Part shown: one piece after another, positions 9,937-17,297 of the stretch
Layout: each line of letters opens with the position of its first letter
How positions within the stretch are numbered: the first letter of the stretch is position 1
Assembly (NCBI GenBank): GCA_002305505.1
Contig: DBRC01000010.1
Coordinates: 16,115-46,799, forward strand
Origin: Prevotella sp. UBA1378
GTDB lineage: Bacteria; Bacteroidota; Bacteroidia; Bacteroidales; Bacteroidaceae
Direction: 5' to 3'
DNA: 30,685 bases
The notes under the pieces: generated by a model
What the model was told of the DNA's origin: nothing
Database searches by the model: none
Seen by the model: only the letters and a program-made list of their open reading frames with translations
Made by a program: the position numbers and the translations under genes

Positions 9937-10074
9937 ATGAACTTGCATTTAATCCAAATCGTACAAGCATCTTGTAGTCCTGCTACAAGGTGCTTGTACT
10001 CTTGCTACAAGGTGCTTGTAGTCATGCTACAAGATGCTTGTACGATTTCAATCTATTATCCGTTAATCCGTTAA
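9937..10074 (+). CDS. Possible 45-residue ORF running through the palindromic array
   Basis: ATG at 9937, about 24 nt after a promoter-like TACCTTTG, opens a 45-codon frame (begins MNLHLIQIVQASCSP) ending with TAA at 10072-10074. Most of its codons are simply the 22-bp repeat read in successive frames, because 22 is not a multiple of 3. That makes the peptide rich in Cys, Tyr and Val. There is no clear Shine-Dalgarno sequence, and no family is recognised. It may be a chance frame, or a leader ORF on a structured RNA. Confidence 0.2.
   Translation: MNLHLIQIVQASCSPATRCLYSCYKVLVVMLQDACTISIYYPLIR
9956..10048. repeat. Four-unit 22-bp palindromic repeat array bounded by a perfect 22-bp inverted repeat
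   Basis: Bases 9956-9977 and 10027-10048 are exact reverse complements over 22 nt. Between them lie two near-identical direct repeats of CTACAAGGTGCTTGTA at 9983-9998 and 10005-10020. The whole can be read as four 22-bp units, each containing an imperfect palindrome of the form TACAAGnnGCTTGTA or its complement. As RNA, or as cruciform DNA, the block could fold into one long hairpin. Its origin (small mobile repeat, operator cluster or structured RNA) cannot be decided from one copy. Confidence 0.85.
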
Positions 10075-10114
10075 CCTGTTAATCCGTTAATCCGTTAATC
10101 CGTTAATCCGTTAG
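10056..10114. repeat. Octamer tandem repeat (TTAATCCG)n
   Basis: Six complete 8-bp units run from 10063 to 10110, five of them TTAATCCG and one the variant TTAACCTG. A degenerate unit precedes them (TTATCCG, 10056-10062) and the start of another follows (TTAG). Copy number could vary by slippage. The tract lies just after the palindromic array and contains the stop of the 45-codon ORF. Confidence 0.85.
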
Positions 10115-10197
10115 TTACCACTTTGCCCCTGCTTTCCAAACACAGGGTTATGCGGGTGCGCCGAAAAATGGGCGGAAATCAAAATGGGGGTAAATGC

Positions 10198-10231
10198 TTT
10201 GCGCTGCACAGGCCATGCCGTGCAGCGCAAA
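10198..10231. other. Perfect 12-bp stem hairpin, function unknown
   Basis: TTTGCGCTGCAC and GTGCAGCGCAAA form a perfect 12-bp inverted repeat around a 10-nt spacer that itself contains GGCCATGCC. No T-run follows on either strand, so it is a poor intrinsic terminator by itself. It lies just beyond the better terminator candidate at 10237-10280 in the direction of the rseP operon and may back it up. Confidence 0.6.
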
Positions 10232-10236
10232 GAAAA

Positions 10237-10280
10237 GCGCCAGTCGGGCGAACGGCGGTGTTCTTATCCCGAACTGGCGC
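10237..10280 (-). terminator. Likely terminator of the tsaB-murA-rimM-dxr-rseP operon
   Basis: On the minus strand GCGCCAGTTCGGG pairs with CCCGACTGGCGC (one bulged base) and is followed by TTTTCTTT, about 100 nt past the rseP stop. A smaller stem, GTCCGC/GCGGAC at 10302-10322, lies between it and the gene. Stem strength, T-tract and position support a Rho-independent terminator. Confidence 0.6.
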
Positions 10281-10381
10281 AATAAATCATTCCGGTTACT
10301 TGTCCGCCTTTTACAAGCGGACGATAAACCATGCCTGATAAGGCCGCTCCCGGCGAAGATACCGGCAGGCGCTATCCGTGC

Positions 10382-11755
10382 CTACATATATCCCAACCAC
10401 CGGAGGATGTCGTTCATATTGGCGACGACCATCAGCAGGATGAGGATGCCGAAGCCCAGGTACTCGGCCTTGATCATGAATCCCTCGCTCGGCTTGCGGC
10501 GCGTAATCATCTCGTAAGCCAAGAAAAGCACGTGGCCGCCGTCGAGAGCCGGGATGGGCAGGATGTTCATAAAGGCGAGGATGATGCTGAGGAAAGCGGT
10601 CATTTTCCAGAACATGTACCAGTCCCACGTGGGCGGGAACAGGCTGCCTATGGCACCGAAACCGCCCAGCGACTTGGCTCCGTCGGCCGTGAAGACGTAC
10701 TTCATGTCGTCGACATACGAGGCGAGCACATGCACGCCATACTTCGCGCCGGCCGGGAAACTCTCAAGGAAACCGTACTCTATGGTCACCGGTTTATAAA
10801 GCCCTTCATTGGTAAAGACGGAAATGCCCAGCTTCAGGTCGGCTGTCAGCGTGGCAGCCTTGGTCAGGGTATCGCCGCCGGCACGCAACCAGCTGACGGT
10901 GATTTGGCGCGCCTGCATGCTGTCCTTGTGCGTCGCAGCCACGGCGAGCATATCGCTCCGCTTGTCTATTTCTTCCATGAACTCGTTGAACGAGCCTATC
11001 TTCTGCTTGTCTACGGCAATGATTTTATCGCCTTTGCGTATACCGATGCGCTCGGCTTCCGACTTCGGCAGCACCTCCGTTACATTGGCCGGATGGAGCG
11101 GGCGCACGAACGGCGGCTGGTTCTTCATCATGTCCAGCAGGTTCAGGTCGCCGGGCAGCGCGAGGCTCATCGGCCGGCCGCCGCGGAGGATGTCGACGCG
11201 CTTGGCAGACGAGAGACTGCGGTAGAGGTCGGCGCTGAAATCCTTAAACTCGCCTTTCTCCGTACCTATCAGCACGTCGCCGTCCTGAAAGCCGAGCGCC
11301 TTGGCCTCGGTGTTGAACTTCATACCGTAGGTCATGTTCTTCACGGGGATGTAAGAGTCGCCCCAGTGGAACAGAATCATGGAATAGATGAAGAGCGCGA
11401 GCAGGAAGTTGACAAGCACACCGCCAATCATAATCAGCAGCCGCTGCCACGCCGGCTTGGAGCGGAACTCCCACGGCTGTTCGGGCTGCGCCATCTGCTC
11501 GGTATCGAAGCTCTCATCAATCATTCCCGAAATCTTGCAGTACCCGCCCAGCGGCAGCCATCCGAGACCGTAAGTGGTGTCGCTTTTCTTCGGCTTAAAC
11601 TCGAAGATATGGAACCAAGGGTCGAAAAAGAGGTAAAACTTCTCTACGCGCACGCCGAAGAGCCGGGCGAAAAAGAAGTGCCCGCCTTCATGCAGCAGCA
11701 CAAGGATAGAGATAGCCAGCATAAACTGGAGGACACGAATCAAAAATATTTCCAT
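10382..11755 (-). CDS. rseP: Site-2 protease RseP, intramembrane zinc metalloprotease (M50)
   Basis: 457 residues, the usual size for the family. The first membrane segment carries the zinc motif HEGGH (residues 22-26), and the C-terminal part carries the second ligand motif in NILPIPALDGGH (LDG at 404-406), followed by a last membrane segment near 435-447. Between them are two PDZ-like regions, about 120-190 (LGFQDGDVLIG) and 205-290 (IGIRKGDKIIAV). RseP enzymes cleave membrane-bound anti-sigma factors and remnant signal peptides in the inner membrane, so envelope-stress signalling or signal-peptide clearance is the expected role. It is last in a six-gene operon, 44 nt after dxr. That dxr-rseP pairing is common in bacteria. 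Its substrate here is unknown. Confidence 0.95.
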   Translation of the reverse strand: MEIFLIRVLQFMLAISILVLLHEGGHFFFARLFGVRVEKFYLFFDPWFHIFEFKPKKSDTTYGLGWLPLGGYCKISGMIDESFDTEQMAQPEQPWEFRSKPAWQRLLIMIGGVLVNFLLALFIYSMILFHWGDSYIPVKNMTYGMKFNTEAKALGFQDGDVLIGTEKGEFKDFSADLYRSLSSAKRVDILRGGRPMSLALPGDLNLLDMMKNQPPFVRPLHPANVTEVLPKSEAERIGIRKGDKIIAVDKQKIGSFNEFMEEIDKRSDMLAVAATHKDSMQARQITVSWLRAGGDTLTKAATLTADLKLGISVFTNEGLYKPVTIEYGFLESFPAGAKYGVHVLASYVDDMKYVFTADGAKSLGGFGAIGSLFPPTWDWYMFWKMTAFLSIILAFMNILPIPALDGGHVLFLAYEMITRRKPSEGFMIKAEYLGFGILILLMVVANMNDILRWLGYM

Positions 11756-11799
11756 TTACGTTCTTAAATTTTATCGTTAGTTAAAAAATTCTTTTCTCA

Positions 11800-12957
11800 T
11801 TACCGGATAAGGCCGTACGCTATGCGGCGGGCCTCGGCGTCGGTCGCCACATACGTATCATAGTCGGGCGAGGCCGAGAAGGTGCACCGGTGCATCGTCT
11901 GTTCGATGACGTCGGCCATTTGCAGATAGCCGCAGCGGTCTTCAAGGAAAGCGCGGTTGACGATTTCGTTGGCCGCATTGACAATACAAGGCATGTTACC
12001 CCCCTTGCGGATGGCCTCGAAGGCCAGTGCCAAGCAGCGGAACTTATCAAGGTCGGGCTCGAAGAACTCGAGCGGCTGCTTTACCAGGTCGAGGCGGTCG
12101 CCCGTAAGATGCAGGCGCCCGGGGAACGAGAAGGCATACTGTATCGGCAGGCGCATGTCGGGCACGCCCAGCTGCGCCTTCACCGCGCCGTCTTCGAACT
12201 GCACGGCACTGTGCACGATGCTCTGCGGATGTATCAGGACCTGTATCTGCGAGGCTTTCACGCCGAAGAGCCACTTGGCCTCAATCACCTCGAAGCCCTT
12301 GTTCATCATCGTGGCACTGTCGACGGTAATCTTGGCACCCATGTTCCATGTGGGATGGCGCAGGGCGTCGGCCTTGGTCACCGTGGCCAGCTGCTCCAAC
12401 GGTAACAGGCGGAAAGGGCCGCCGCTTGCCGTGAGCAGTATCTTCTCCACGGGATTGTCGCCCTCGCCGGCAAGGCATTGGAAGATGGCGGAGTGTTCGC
12501 TGTCGACGGGCAGGATGGGCGTATGGTATTCTGCCGCCAGGTTGCGTATCAGTTCGCCGGCCACCACCAGCGTTTCCTTGTTGGCCAGACAGATGGTCTT
12601 CCTCGCCTTAATGGCATGGATGGTGGGCGAGAGCCCGGCGAATCCCACCATGGCCGTAAGCACGGCATCGATGGGGCCAGCCTCTACTATTTCGTCGATG
12701 GCACGCGCCCCGGCATACACTTTTATGTCGGGTTCGCCGCTGAGCAACGACTTCAGCCGGTCGTAATGCGCCTCGTTGGCGATGACCACCGCAGCGGGCT
12801 TGAACCGGATGGCCTGTTCGGCCAGCAGGTCTACGCGGTTATTGGCCGTAAGGCAGTACACCTCGTACAGGTCGGAGTGTTCCTCTATCACCTGCAGGGC
12901 CTGCGTGCCTATCGAACCGGTGGAGCCGAGCAGGGCTATTTGTCGTTTTTTGTTCAT
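11800..12957 (-). CDS. dxr: 1-deoxy-D-xylulose 5-phosphate reductoisomerase
   Basis: 385 residues, full length. It converts DXP to 2-C-methyl-D-erythritol 4-phosphate with NADPH, the committed step of the MEP isoprenoid pathway, in the cytoplasm. The NADPH-binding motif GSTGSIG is at residues 11-17. The metal-binding acids fall in PVDSEHS (D152, E154) and NKGFEVIEA (E223), matching D151, E153 and E231 of the E. coli enzyme. The substrate-binding SGGPF and HPTWNMG segments are present. It lies downstream of rimM across a short repeat-bearing gap and upstream of rseP. The polyprenyl lipids it ultimately supplies would serve the murein and glycan genes nearby. Confidence 0.97.
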   Translation of the reverse strand: MNKKRQIALLGSTGSIGTQALQVIEEHSDLYEVYCLTANNRVDLLAEQAIRFKPAAVVIANEAHYDRLKSLLSGEPDIKVYAGARAIDEIVEAGPIDAVLTAMVGFAGLSPTIHAIKARKTICLANKETLVVAGELIRNLAAEYHTPILPVDSEHSAIFQCLAGEGDNPVEKILLTASGGPFRLLPLEQLATVTKADALRHPTWNMGAKITVDSATMMNKGFEVIEAKWLFGVKASQIQVLIHPQSIVHSAVQFEDGAVKAQLGVPDMRLPIQYAFSFPGRLHLTGDRLDLVKQPLEFFEPDLDKFRCLALAFEAIRKGGNMPCIVNAANEIVNRAFLEDRCGYLQMADVIEQTMHRCTFSASPDYDTYVATDAEARRIAYGLIR

Positions 12958-12978
12958 GCTTTTTCTTTCCTTTAATTA

Positions 12979-13030
12979 ATAGGGCTTATAGGACTTATAT
13001 TCGTATAGGCCCTATAAGGCCAATAGGCCC
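12979..13030. repeat. Degenerate 9-bp tandem repeat overlapping the rimM stop codon
   Basis: Plus-strand units are ATAGGGCTT, ATAGGACTT, ATATTCGT (8 bp), ATAGGCCCT, ATAAGGCCA and ATAGGCCC. The array fills most of the rimM-dxr gap and runs into the last codons of rimM, including its TAG stop at 13012-13014. It contains complementary segments such as ATAGGGC/GCCCTAT, so it could also form a weak hairpin. Confidence 0.65.
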
Positions 13031-13521
13031 TCGGGCAACTCTATCTCTATGATTCTTCCTTCTTTGTCTACGGTGGTTATCAGTTCTTCGGATGCGGGTA
13101 TCAGTTTGCCGCCTTCGAGTTCGAAAAGCACATTGGCCGTGGTGTCGTCGACAGCGGCGATGCGTCCGACAGTGGCTCCTGTGGCAGCGTCGACCAAGCT
13201 GTAACCCACGATTCCGGCCCACGACAGGTTCTCACCGCCGTCATCCGACAAGCTGCGGGGGAAATAAACGCTGCTGCCCGTGAGCCGGGCTGCCTGCTCC
13301 TGCGTATCGACATCGCAGAATTTAACGAGCGCGGTCCCGGCGGAACGAAAACGGTACTCTTCCATGAAGAAAGGCACGAGGATGCCCTCGGTTTCCAATA
13401 CGAGGTATTCGGCTTCCACGCGGTCGAACACGTCGTCGCTGAACTGCAACGACACTTCGCCTTTCACGCCGTGGGGCTTGCCCAAACGGCCTATTCTGTA
13501 GACATCTTCTTGCTTTATCAT
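13012..13521 (-). CDS. rimM: Ribosome maturation factor RimM
   Basis: 169 residues from the chosen ATG (begins MIKQEDVYRIGRLGKPHG). RimM binds ribosomal protein S19 and helps mature the 3' domain of 16S rRNA in the 30S subunit. The N-terminal RimM barrel has the family signature GRLGKPHGVKGEV (residues 10-22). The second half is a PRC-barrel (about 95-169) with GKLIPASEELI and the usual C-terminal LPEGLL. A TTG at 13563 would add 14 residues and overlap the murA stop, but those residues (Pro, Ser, Lys-rich) are not family-like, so the ATG 34 nt after murA is preferred. Its last codons and stop lie in a 9-bp repeat tract. Confidence 0.93.
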   Translation of the reverse strand: MIKQEDVYRIGRLGKPHGVKGEVSLQFSDDVFDRVEAEYLVLETEGILVPFFMEEYRFRSAGTALVKFCDVDTQEQAARLTGSSVYFPRSLSDDGGENLSWAGIVGYSLVDAATGATVGRIAAVDDTTANVLFELEGGKLIPASEELITTVDKEGRIIEIELPEGLLAL

Positions 13522-13555
13522 GCGGGGTGCGGTGTGTTTGCGGGATGGAGGAGCG

Positions 13556-14863
13556 TCAGGCAATGCGCTCGATCTTGGCGCCCAAGGCGTTCAAGCGGGC
13601 CTCGATGTCCTCGTATCCGCGGTCGATTTGTTCTATGTTGTCAATGCGGCTCTTGCCACTGGCACTCATGGCCGCTATCAGCAGGGCGATGCCGGCACGT
13701 ATGTCGGGACTGGCCATGCGCCCGCCGCGCAACCGTATCTTGTGGTCGTGCCCCACGACAACGGCACGGTGGGGATCGCAAAGTATGATTTGCGCGCCCA
13801 TGTCGATCAGCTTATCAACGAAGAAAAGACGGCTCTCGAACATTTTCTGGTGGAAGAGCACGCTGCCCCGTGCCTGCGTGGCCACGACGATGAGCACCGA
13901 CAGCAGGTCGGGCGTGAGCCCCGGCCAAGGGGCGTCGGAGAGCGTCATGATGGTACCGTCGATAAAAGAGTCGATTTGATAATGTTTTTGCTGTGGGATA
14001 ATAATGTCGTCGCCCTCGGCAGTGACTCTCACACCCAACCGCCTGAAGGCGTCGGGGATGATGCCGAGGTTCTTCAGGCTGACATCCTTGATGCGGATGC
14101 CGTTGCCCGCCATGGCAGCCATGCCGATGAACGAGCCCACCTCTATCATGTCGGGCAGGATGCGGTGCTCGGTGCCGTGCAGCCTGCCGGTGCCGTTGAT
14201 GGTGAGCAGGTTGGAGGCGATGCCGCTGATGCTGGCCCCCATGCTGTTGAGCATGTGGCACAGCTGCTGGAGATACGGTTCGCAGGCTGCATTATAAATA
14301 GTTGTCGTGCCCTTCGCGAATACTGCCGCCATGATGATGTTGGCCGTACCGGTGACGCTGGCCTCGTCGAGCAGCATATCGCAGCCGCGGAGCTGCCTGG
14401 CGCCGATTTCGTACACGCCGCGTTCGTCTATGTGCTTGAACTTAGCACCGAGGTACTTGAATCCCAGGAAGTGGGTATCCAAGCGCCGCCGCCCGATTTT
14501 GTCGCCTCCGGGCTGGGTGATGACGGCTTTTCCCATGCGGGCCAGCAACGGGCCAATCAAGAGCACGGAGCCGCGCAGGGCAGCACACTTCCTTACGAAC
14601 TCGTCGCTCTCCAAGTATTGCAGGTCCAGCCGGTCGGCACGGAACGCATAGTCGTTGCGCGACAGCCGTTCCACCTTCACCCCGATGTCGCGCAACAACT
14701 GTATCAGGTTGTTCACGTCGAGGATGTCGGGGATGTTGCGGATTACGACTTCTTCGCTGGTGAGCAGGGTGGCGCAGATTACCTGCAGCGCTTCGTTCTT
14801 GGCTCCCTGCGGCACGATGGTGCCGCTGAGCGGATGACCACCTTCGATGAGGAATGATGCCAT
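13556..14863 (-). CDS. murA: UDP-N-acetylglucosamine 1-carboxyvinyltransferase MurA, Asp-type active site
   Basis: 435 residues. It transfers enolpyruvyl from PEP to UDP-GlcNAc, the first committed step of peptidoglycan synthesis, in the cytoplasm. The N-terminal GTIVPQGAKNEAL places K22/N23 as in other MurA proteins. The catalytic loop reads QPGGDKIGRRRLDTHF, aligned with PGGCTIGARPVDLH of E. coli, so residue 121 is Asp (codon at 14501-14503, GTC on the plus strand) instead of the Cys that fosfomycin alkylates. Asp at this position is a known natural and engineered variant that stays active and resists fosfomycin. MurA is favoured over AroA by the UDP-GlcNAc-type N-terminus and the IGRRRLD loop. 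It lies 6 nt after the DUF4290 gene, in the same operon. Confidence 0.96.
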   Translation of the reverse strand: MASFLIEGGHPLSGTIVPQGAKNEALQVICATLLTSEEVVIRNIPDILDVNNLIQLLRDIGVKVERLSRNDYAFRADRLDLQYLESDEFVRKCAALRGSVLLIGPLLARMGKAVITQPGGDKIGRRRLDTHFLGFKYLGAKFKHIDERGVYEIGARQLRGCDMLLDEASVTGTANIIMAAVFAKGTTTIYNAACEPYLQQLCHMLNSMGASISGIASNLLTINGTGRLHGTEHRILPDMIEVGSFIGMAAMAGNGIRIKDVSLKNLGIIPDAFRRLGVRVTAEGDDIIIPQQKHYQIDSFIDGTIMTLSDAPWPGLTPDLLSVLIVVATQARGSVLFHQKMFESRLFFVDKLIDMGAQIILCDPHRAVVVGHDHKIRLRGGRMASPDIRAGIALLIAAMSASGKSRIDNIEQIDRGYEDIEARLNALGAKIERIA

Positions 14864-14869
14864 AGGCTT

Positions 14870-15478
14870 TTATTTTCTTCTTTTGTTCTTGCGGGGTTCC
14901 CCTCCGTCGCTTACATGGATGTTGTCAAAACGGAACGTGTTCAGGTCGATTTGTATTTTCCCGTCGGTGAACCTGGCGAGGTCGTCGGCCACCTTTTCAT
15001 CGTCCATGGAGCCGTGGCCCCAAGTCATCAGGTCGCGTTTCATCTGGTTGGCCGTGATGCGCACCAGCTGGTCGCGCTCCTCGCCTTCGGGCATCTCCTT
15101 CAGTTTCAGGAAAAGTTCTTCTATCAGATGGCCGTAATGGCGCAGGCGCACATGCTCGCCGCGCTTGTGTGCCTTCATCGGTTCCGGCTTGTTCAGAATC
15201 TTCTCGGCATCCGACATGTCATAGGGCCAGTCGATATCCAGCTGCTTATGGCTCATCAGGTAGAGGTGGTCCCACAGTGTCTGCTTGTAGCCGGTGTTCT
15301 CGCGGATTTGCGGTACCTTGGTTTCCATCAGCCTCACGATGGTTTCGGCGCAACGCTGGCGCTCTTCCCTATCGGGCAGCGTAACGGCGTGGTCGACCAT
15401 CTTTTGTATCTCACGGCCGTACTCCGGCATCAACAGCGGTTCGCGCTGGGTGTTATAGTCCAATCCTTTTATCTCCAT
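14870..15478 (-). CDS. DUF4290 domain protein
   Basis: 202 residues beginning MEIKGLDYNTQREPLLMPEYGREIQ. I recognise this as the DUF4290 family of Bacteroidetes, whose function is unknown. The protein has no signal peptide or membrane segment and is rich in charged residues, ending in a basic tail (RKNKRRK), so it is probably cytoplasmic. The family's usual place beside murA is kept: 10 nt after tsaB and 6 nt before murA. That suggests co-expression with cell-wall synthesis, but no reaction can be proposed. Confidence 0.85.
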   Translation of the reverse strand: MEIKGLDYNTQREPLLMPEYGREIQKMVDHAVTLPDREERQRCAETIVRLMETKVPQIRENTGYKQTLWDHLYLMSHKQLDIDWPYDMSDAEKILNKPEPMKAHKRGEHVRLRHYGHLIEELFLKLKEMPEGEERDQLVRITANQMKRDLMTWGHGSMDDEKVADDLARFTDGKIQIDLNTFRFDNIHVSDGGEPRKNKRRK

Positions 15479-15488
15479 AATTGTTTTG

Positions 15489-16181
15489 TTATAATATTTT
15501 TTTCGGCATTTTGGCCACGAAGTCTTTCAGGTAGAACGGCACGAAATAGGCTACGCTCTCGAACCGGCCGTCCAGGAAGCGCTTCTCGGCGAGCGGCATC
15601 ATCCATTTGGCCAGCGGCTCGATGCCGCTTATCATCCGGGCATTGGGGTGTGCGACGGCCTCCATGCACTTCTGCGCACCGTTCCCGAAGAAGTAGACCG
15701 GATGCCCGTCCAAGTATTGCTTGTAGGTGCCGCCGTCCACCACGTCGGCTTGAATGGGGCGCACCGGGTGCAACGCGCGGTCGTATACCCCGGCATACAC
15801 CTCCATGCGGCGGGCATCGAGCATCGGGCACAGCAGGGCATCCTCCTCGATTTCCCCGTGATGCAGCAACACCGGCACGGAGAGCAATTCGAGCGTGGGC
15901 ACGGAGAGCAGCTTCAAGCCGCGGGCGTAACAGATGCCTTTTGCCATCGACACGCCGATGCGCAATCCCGTATACGAGCCGGGGCCGCAGCTCACGGCAA
16001 CGGCATCGAGCGGAATAAAGTGGCTGTCGGAAAACGAGAGGGCCTCGTCGACGAATACCCCGAGCTTCACGGCATGATTGGGCCCGCTGTGGTCTTCCTT
16101 TTCAAAGATGACGGCACCGTCTTGTGAGACAGCCACGGAGCACACATCCGTACTCGTTTCAATATGCAGTATGCAAGCCAT
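15489..16181 (-). CDS. tsaB: tRNA N6-adenosine threonylcarbamoyltransferase complex subunit TsaB
   Basis: 230 residues. TsaB is the non-catalytic partner of TsaD (with TsaE) in forming t6A37 on ANN-decoding tRNAs. The ASKHA-type N-terminus MACILHIETSTDVCSVAV and the hallmark GPGSYTGLRIGVSMAKG are present, as is a Gly/Pro-rich TsaB-type C-terminal half. The HxxxH zinc motif of TsaD is absent, which separates it from that paralogue. It is the first gene of the minus-strand operon, with a purine-rich AAAGGAA stretch about 10 nt before the ATG and a TAnnTTTG element further upstream. Confidence 0.95.
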   Translation of the reverse strand: MACILHIETSTDVCSVAVSQDGAVIFEKEDHSGPNHAVKLGVFVDEALSFSDSHFIPLDAVAVSCGPGSYTGLRIGVSMAKGICYARGLKLLSVPTLELLSVPVLLHHGEIEEDALLCPMLDARRMEVYAGVYDRALHPVRPIQADVVDGGTYKQYLDGHPVYFFGNGAQKCMEAVAHPNARMISGIEPLAKWMMPLAEKRFLDGRFESVAYFVPFYLKDFVAKMPKKIL

Positions 16182-16211
16182 GTTCTTTCTGTTCCTTTAA
16201 TTATTAAGGTG

Positions 16212-16219
16212 CAAAAATA
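16212..16219 (-). promoter_or_regulatory. Putative -7 element (TATTTTTG) of the tsaB operon
   Basis: Minus-strand TATTTTTG fits TAnnTTTG and lies 31 nt upstream of the tsaB ATG. TTG occurs about 13 nt further upstream, closer than the usual -33 spacing. The site sits in the 215-bp divergent gap shared with the yicC operon. Confidence 0.5.
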
Positions 16220-16331
16220 GTCTTTTTTCCGCCAATACGTGCATGTTTATCAGAAATTAACGTGCAAATGCCCTTTACTGCCGTTCATGGTCCCTGGGGG
16301 CCATCGGCAATTTATCTACGTTAAAGTTTTA

Positions 16332-16358
16332 TTGTTTGATAAAAATAATGTAACTTTG
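16332..16358 (+). promoter_or_regulatory. Putative promoter of the yicC-gmk-nadD operon
   Basis: TAACTTTG at 16351-16358 matches TAnnTTTG. TTG at 16332-16334 is a possible -33 element with 16 nt between. The element ends 38 nt before the yicC ATG, in an AT-rich stretch. Together with the tsaB element it makes the intergenic region a divergent promoter region. Confidence 0.6.
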
Positions 16359-16396
16359 CAGCTGAAAATCAAAGTATTAACATACTGAATCCATAT

Positions 16397-17272
16397 ATGA
16401 TACAATCAATGACGGGTTATGGCAAGGCTGTTGTAACCTACAAAGAGAAGAAGATTAATGTCGAGATTAAATCACTGAACAGTAAAGCCCTCGACCTTTC
16501 GACACGCATCGCGCCGCTCTACCGCGAGAAAGAAATGGAAATACGGCAGATGGTAGCACAGGCCTTGGAGCGCGGAAAGGTGGACTTCAGCATCTGGATA
16601 GAGAAAGACGCTGCGGTAGATGCCACGCCTGTCAACGGTGTACTGGTTGAAAACTATTACCGGCAGATAAAGGAAATAGCAGGGAAATCCGGCATTCCGG
16701 AGCCGCAAGACTGGTTCTACACGCTGTTGCGCATGCCCGACGTAATGACGAAGACAGAGACGGAGGTGCTCGGCGACGACGAGTGGAACGCCGCCCGGCA
16801 GGCCATCGTCATGGCAATCGGCAGCCTGATGGACTTCCGCAAACAGGAGGGGGCAGCCTTGCAGAAGAAGTTTGCGGAGAAGATAGACAACATAGCAGCA
16901 CTGTTGGCCGAGATAGAGCCATGGGAGAAGCAGCGCATAGAGAAAATACGCACCCGCATCGTAGACGGGCTGAAGTCGATTCCGGAAGTGGATTACGACA
17001 AGAACCGCTTGGAGCAAGAGCTGATATACTACATCGAGAAGCTCGACATCAGCGAGGAGAAACAGCGCCTTGCCAACCACCTGAACTATTTCCGCGAAAC
17101 CATGGAGGAAGGTTCGGGACAGGGGAAGAAGCTCGGTTTCATCGCGCAGGAGATGGGCCGCGAAATCAACACGACCGGCTCGAAAAGCAACCAGGCCGAG
17201 ATGCAGAACATCGTGGTGAAGATGAAAGACGAACTGGAACAGATAAAGGAACAGGTGCTGAATGTATTGTAG
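16397..17272 (+). CDS. yicC: YicC/YloC family endoribonuclease
   Basis: 291 residues, the normal family length. The N-terminal signature MIQSMTGYGKA and the C-terminal DUF1732-type block (GKKLGFIAQEMGREINTTGSK) are both present. E. coli YicC is an endoribonuclease linked to decay of the small RNA RyhB; the bacteroidal targets are unknown. A conserved cluster with gmk follows 25 nt downstream, as in many bacteria. The middle (about residues 150-260) is helical and Glu/Lys-rich. The start has no strong ribosome-binding sequence, which is usual for Bacteroidetes. Confidence 0.93.
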   Translation: MIQSMTGYGKAVVTYKEKKINVEIKSLNSKALDLSTRIAPLYREKEMEIRQMVAQALERGKVDFSIWIEKDAAVDATPVNGVLVENYYRQIKEIAGKSGIPEPQDWFYTLLRMPDVMTKTETEVLGDDEWNAARQAIVMAIGSLMDFRKQEGAALQKKFAEKIDNIAALLAEIEPWEKQRIEKIRTRIVDGLKSIPEVDYDKNRLEQELIYYIEKLDISEEKQRLANHLNYFRETMEEGSGQGKKLGFIAQEMGREINTTGSKSNQAEMQNIVVKMKDELEQIKEQVLNVL

Positions 17273-17297
17273 TTTCCCGGAGACTTAGCAGAGCGAG

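Noticed and set aside
9956..10048. CRISPR array
   Set aside because: The 22-bp units are contiguous, with no unique spacers of constant length, and there are no cas genes nearby. The structure is palindromic tandem repetition.
10331..11767. 478-codon plus-strand frame opposite rseP
   Set aside because: It mirrors the rseP coding frame. RseP has full catalytic motifs, while the antisense product is low-complexity His/Arg/Glu-rich sequence.
13520..14857. 445-codon plus-strand frame opposite murA
   Set aside because: It is the antisense shadow of an intact, conserved murA and has no family features.
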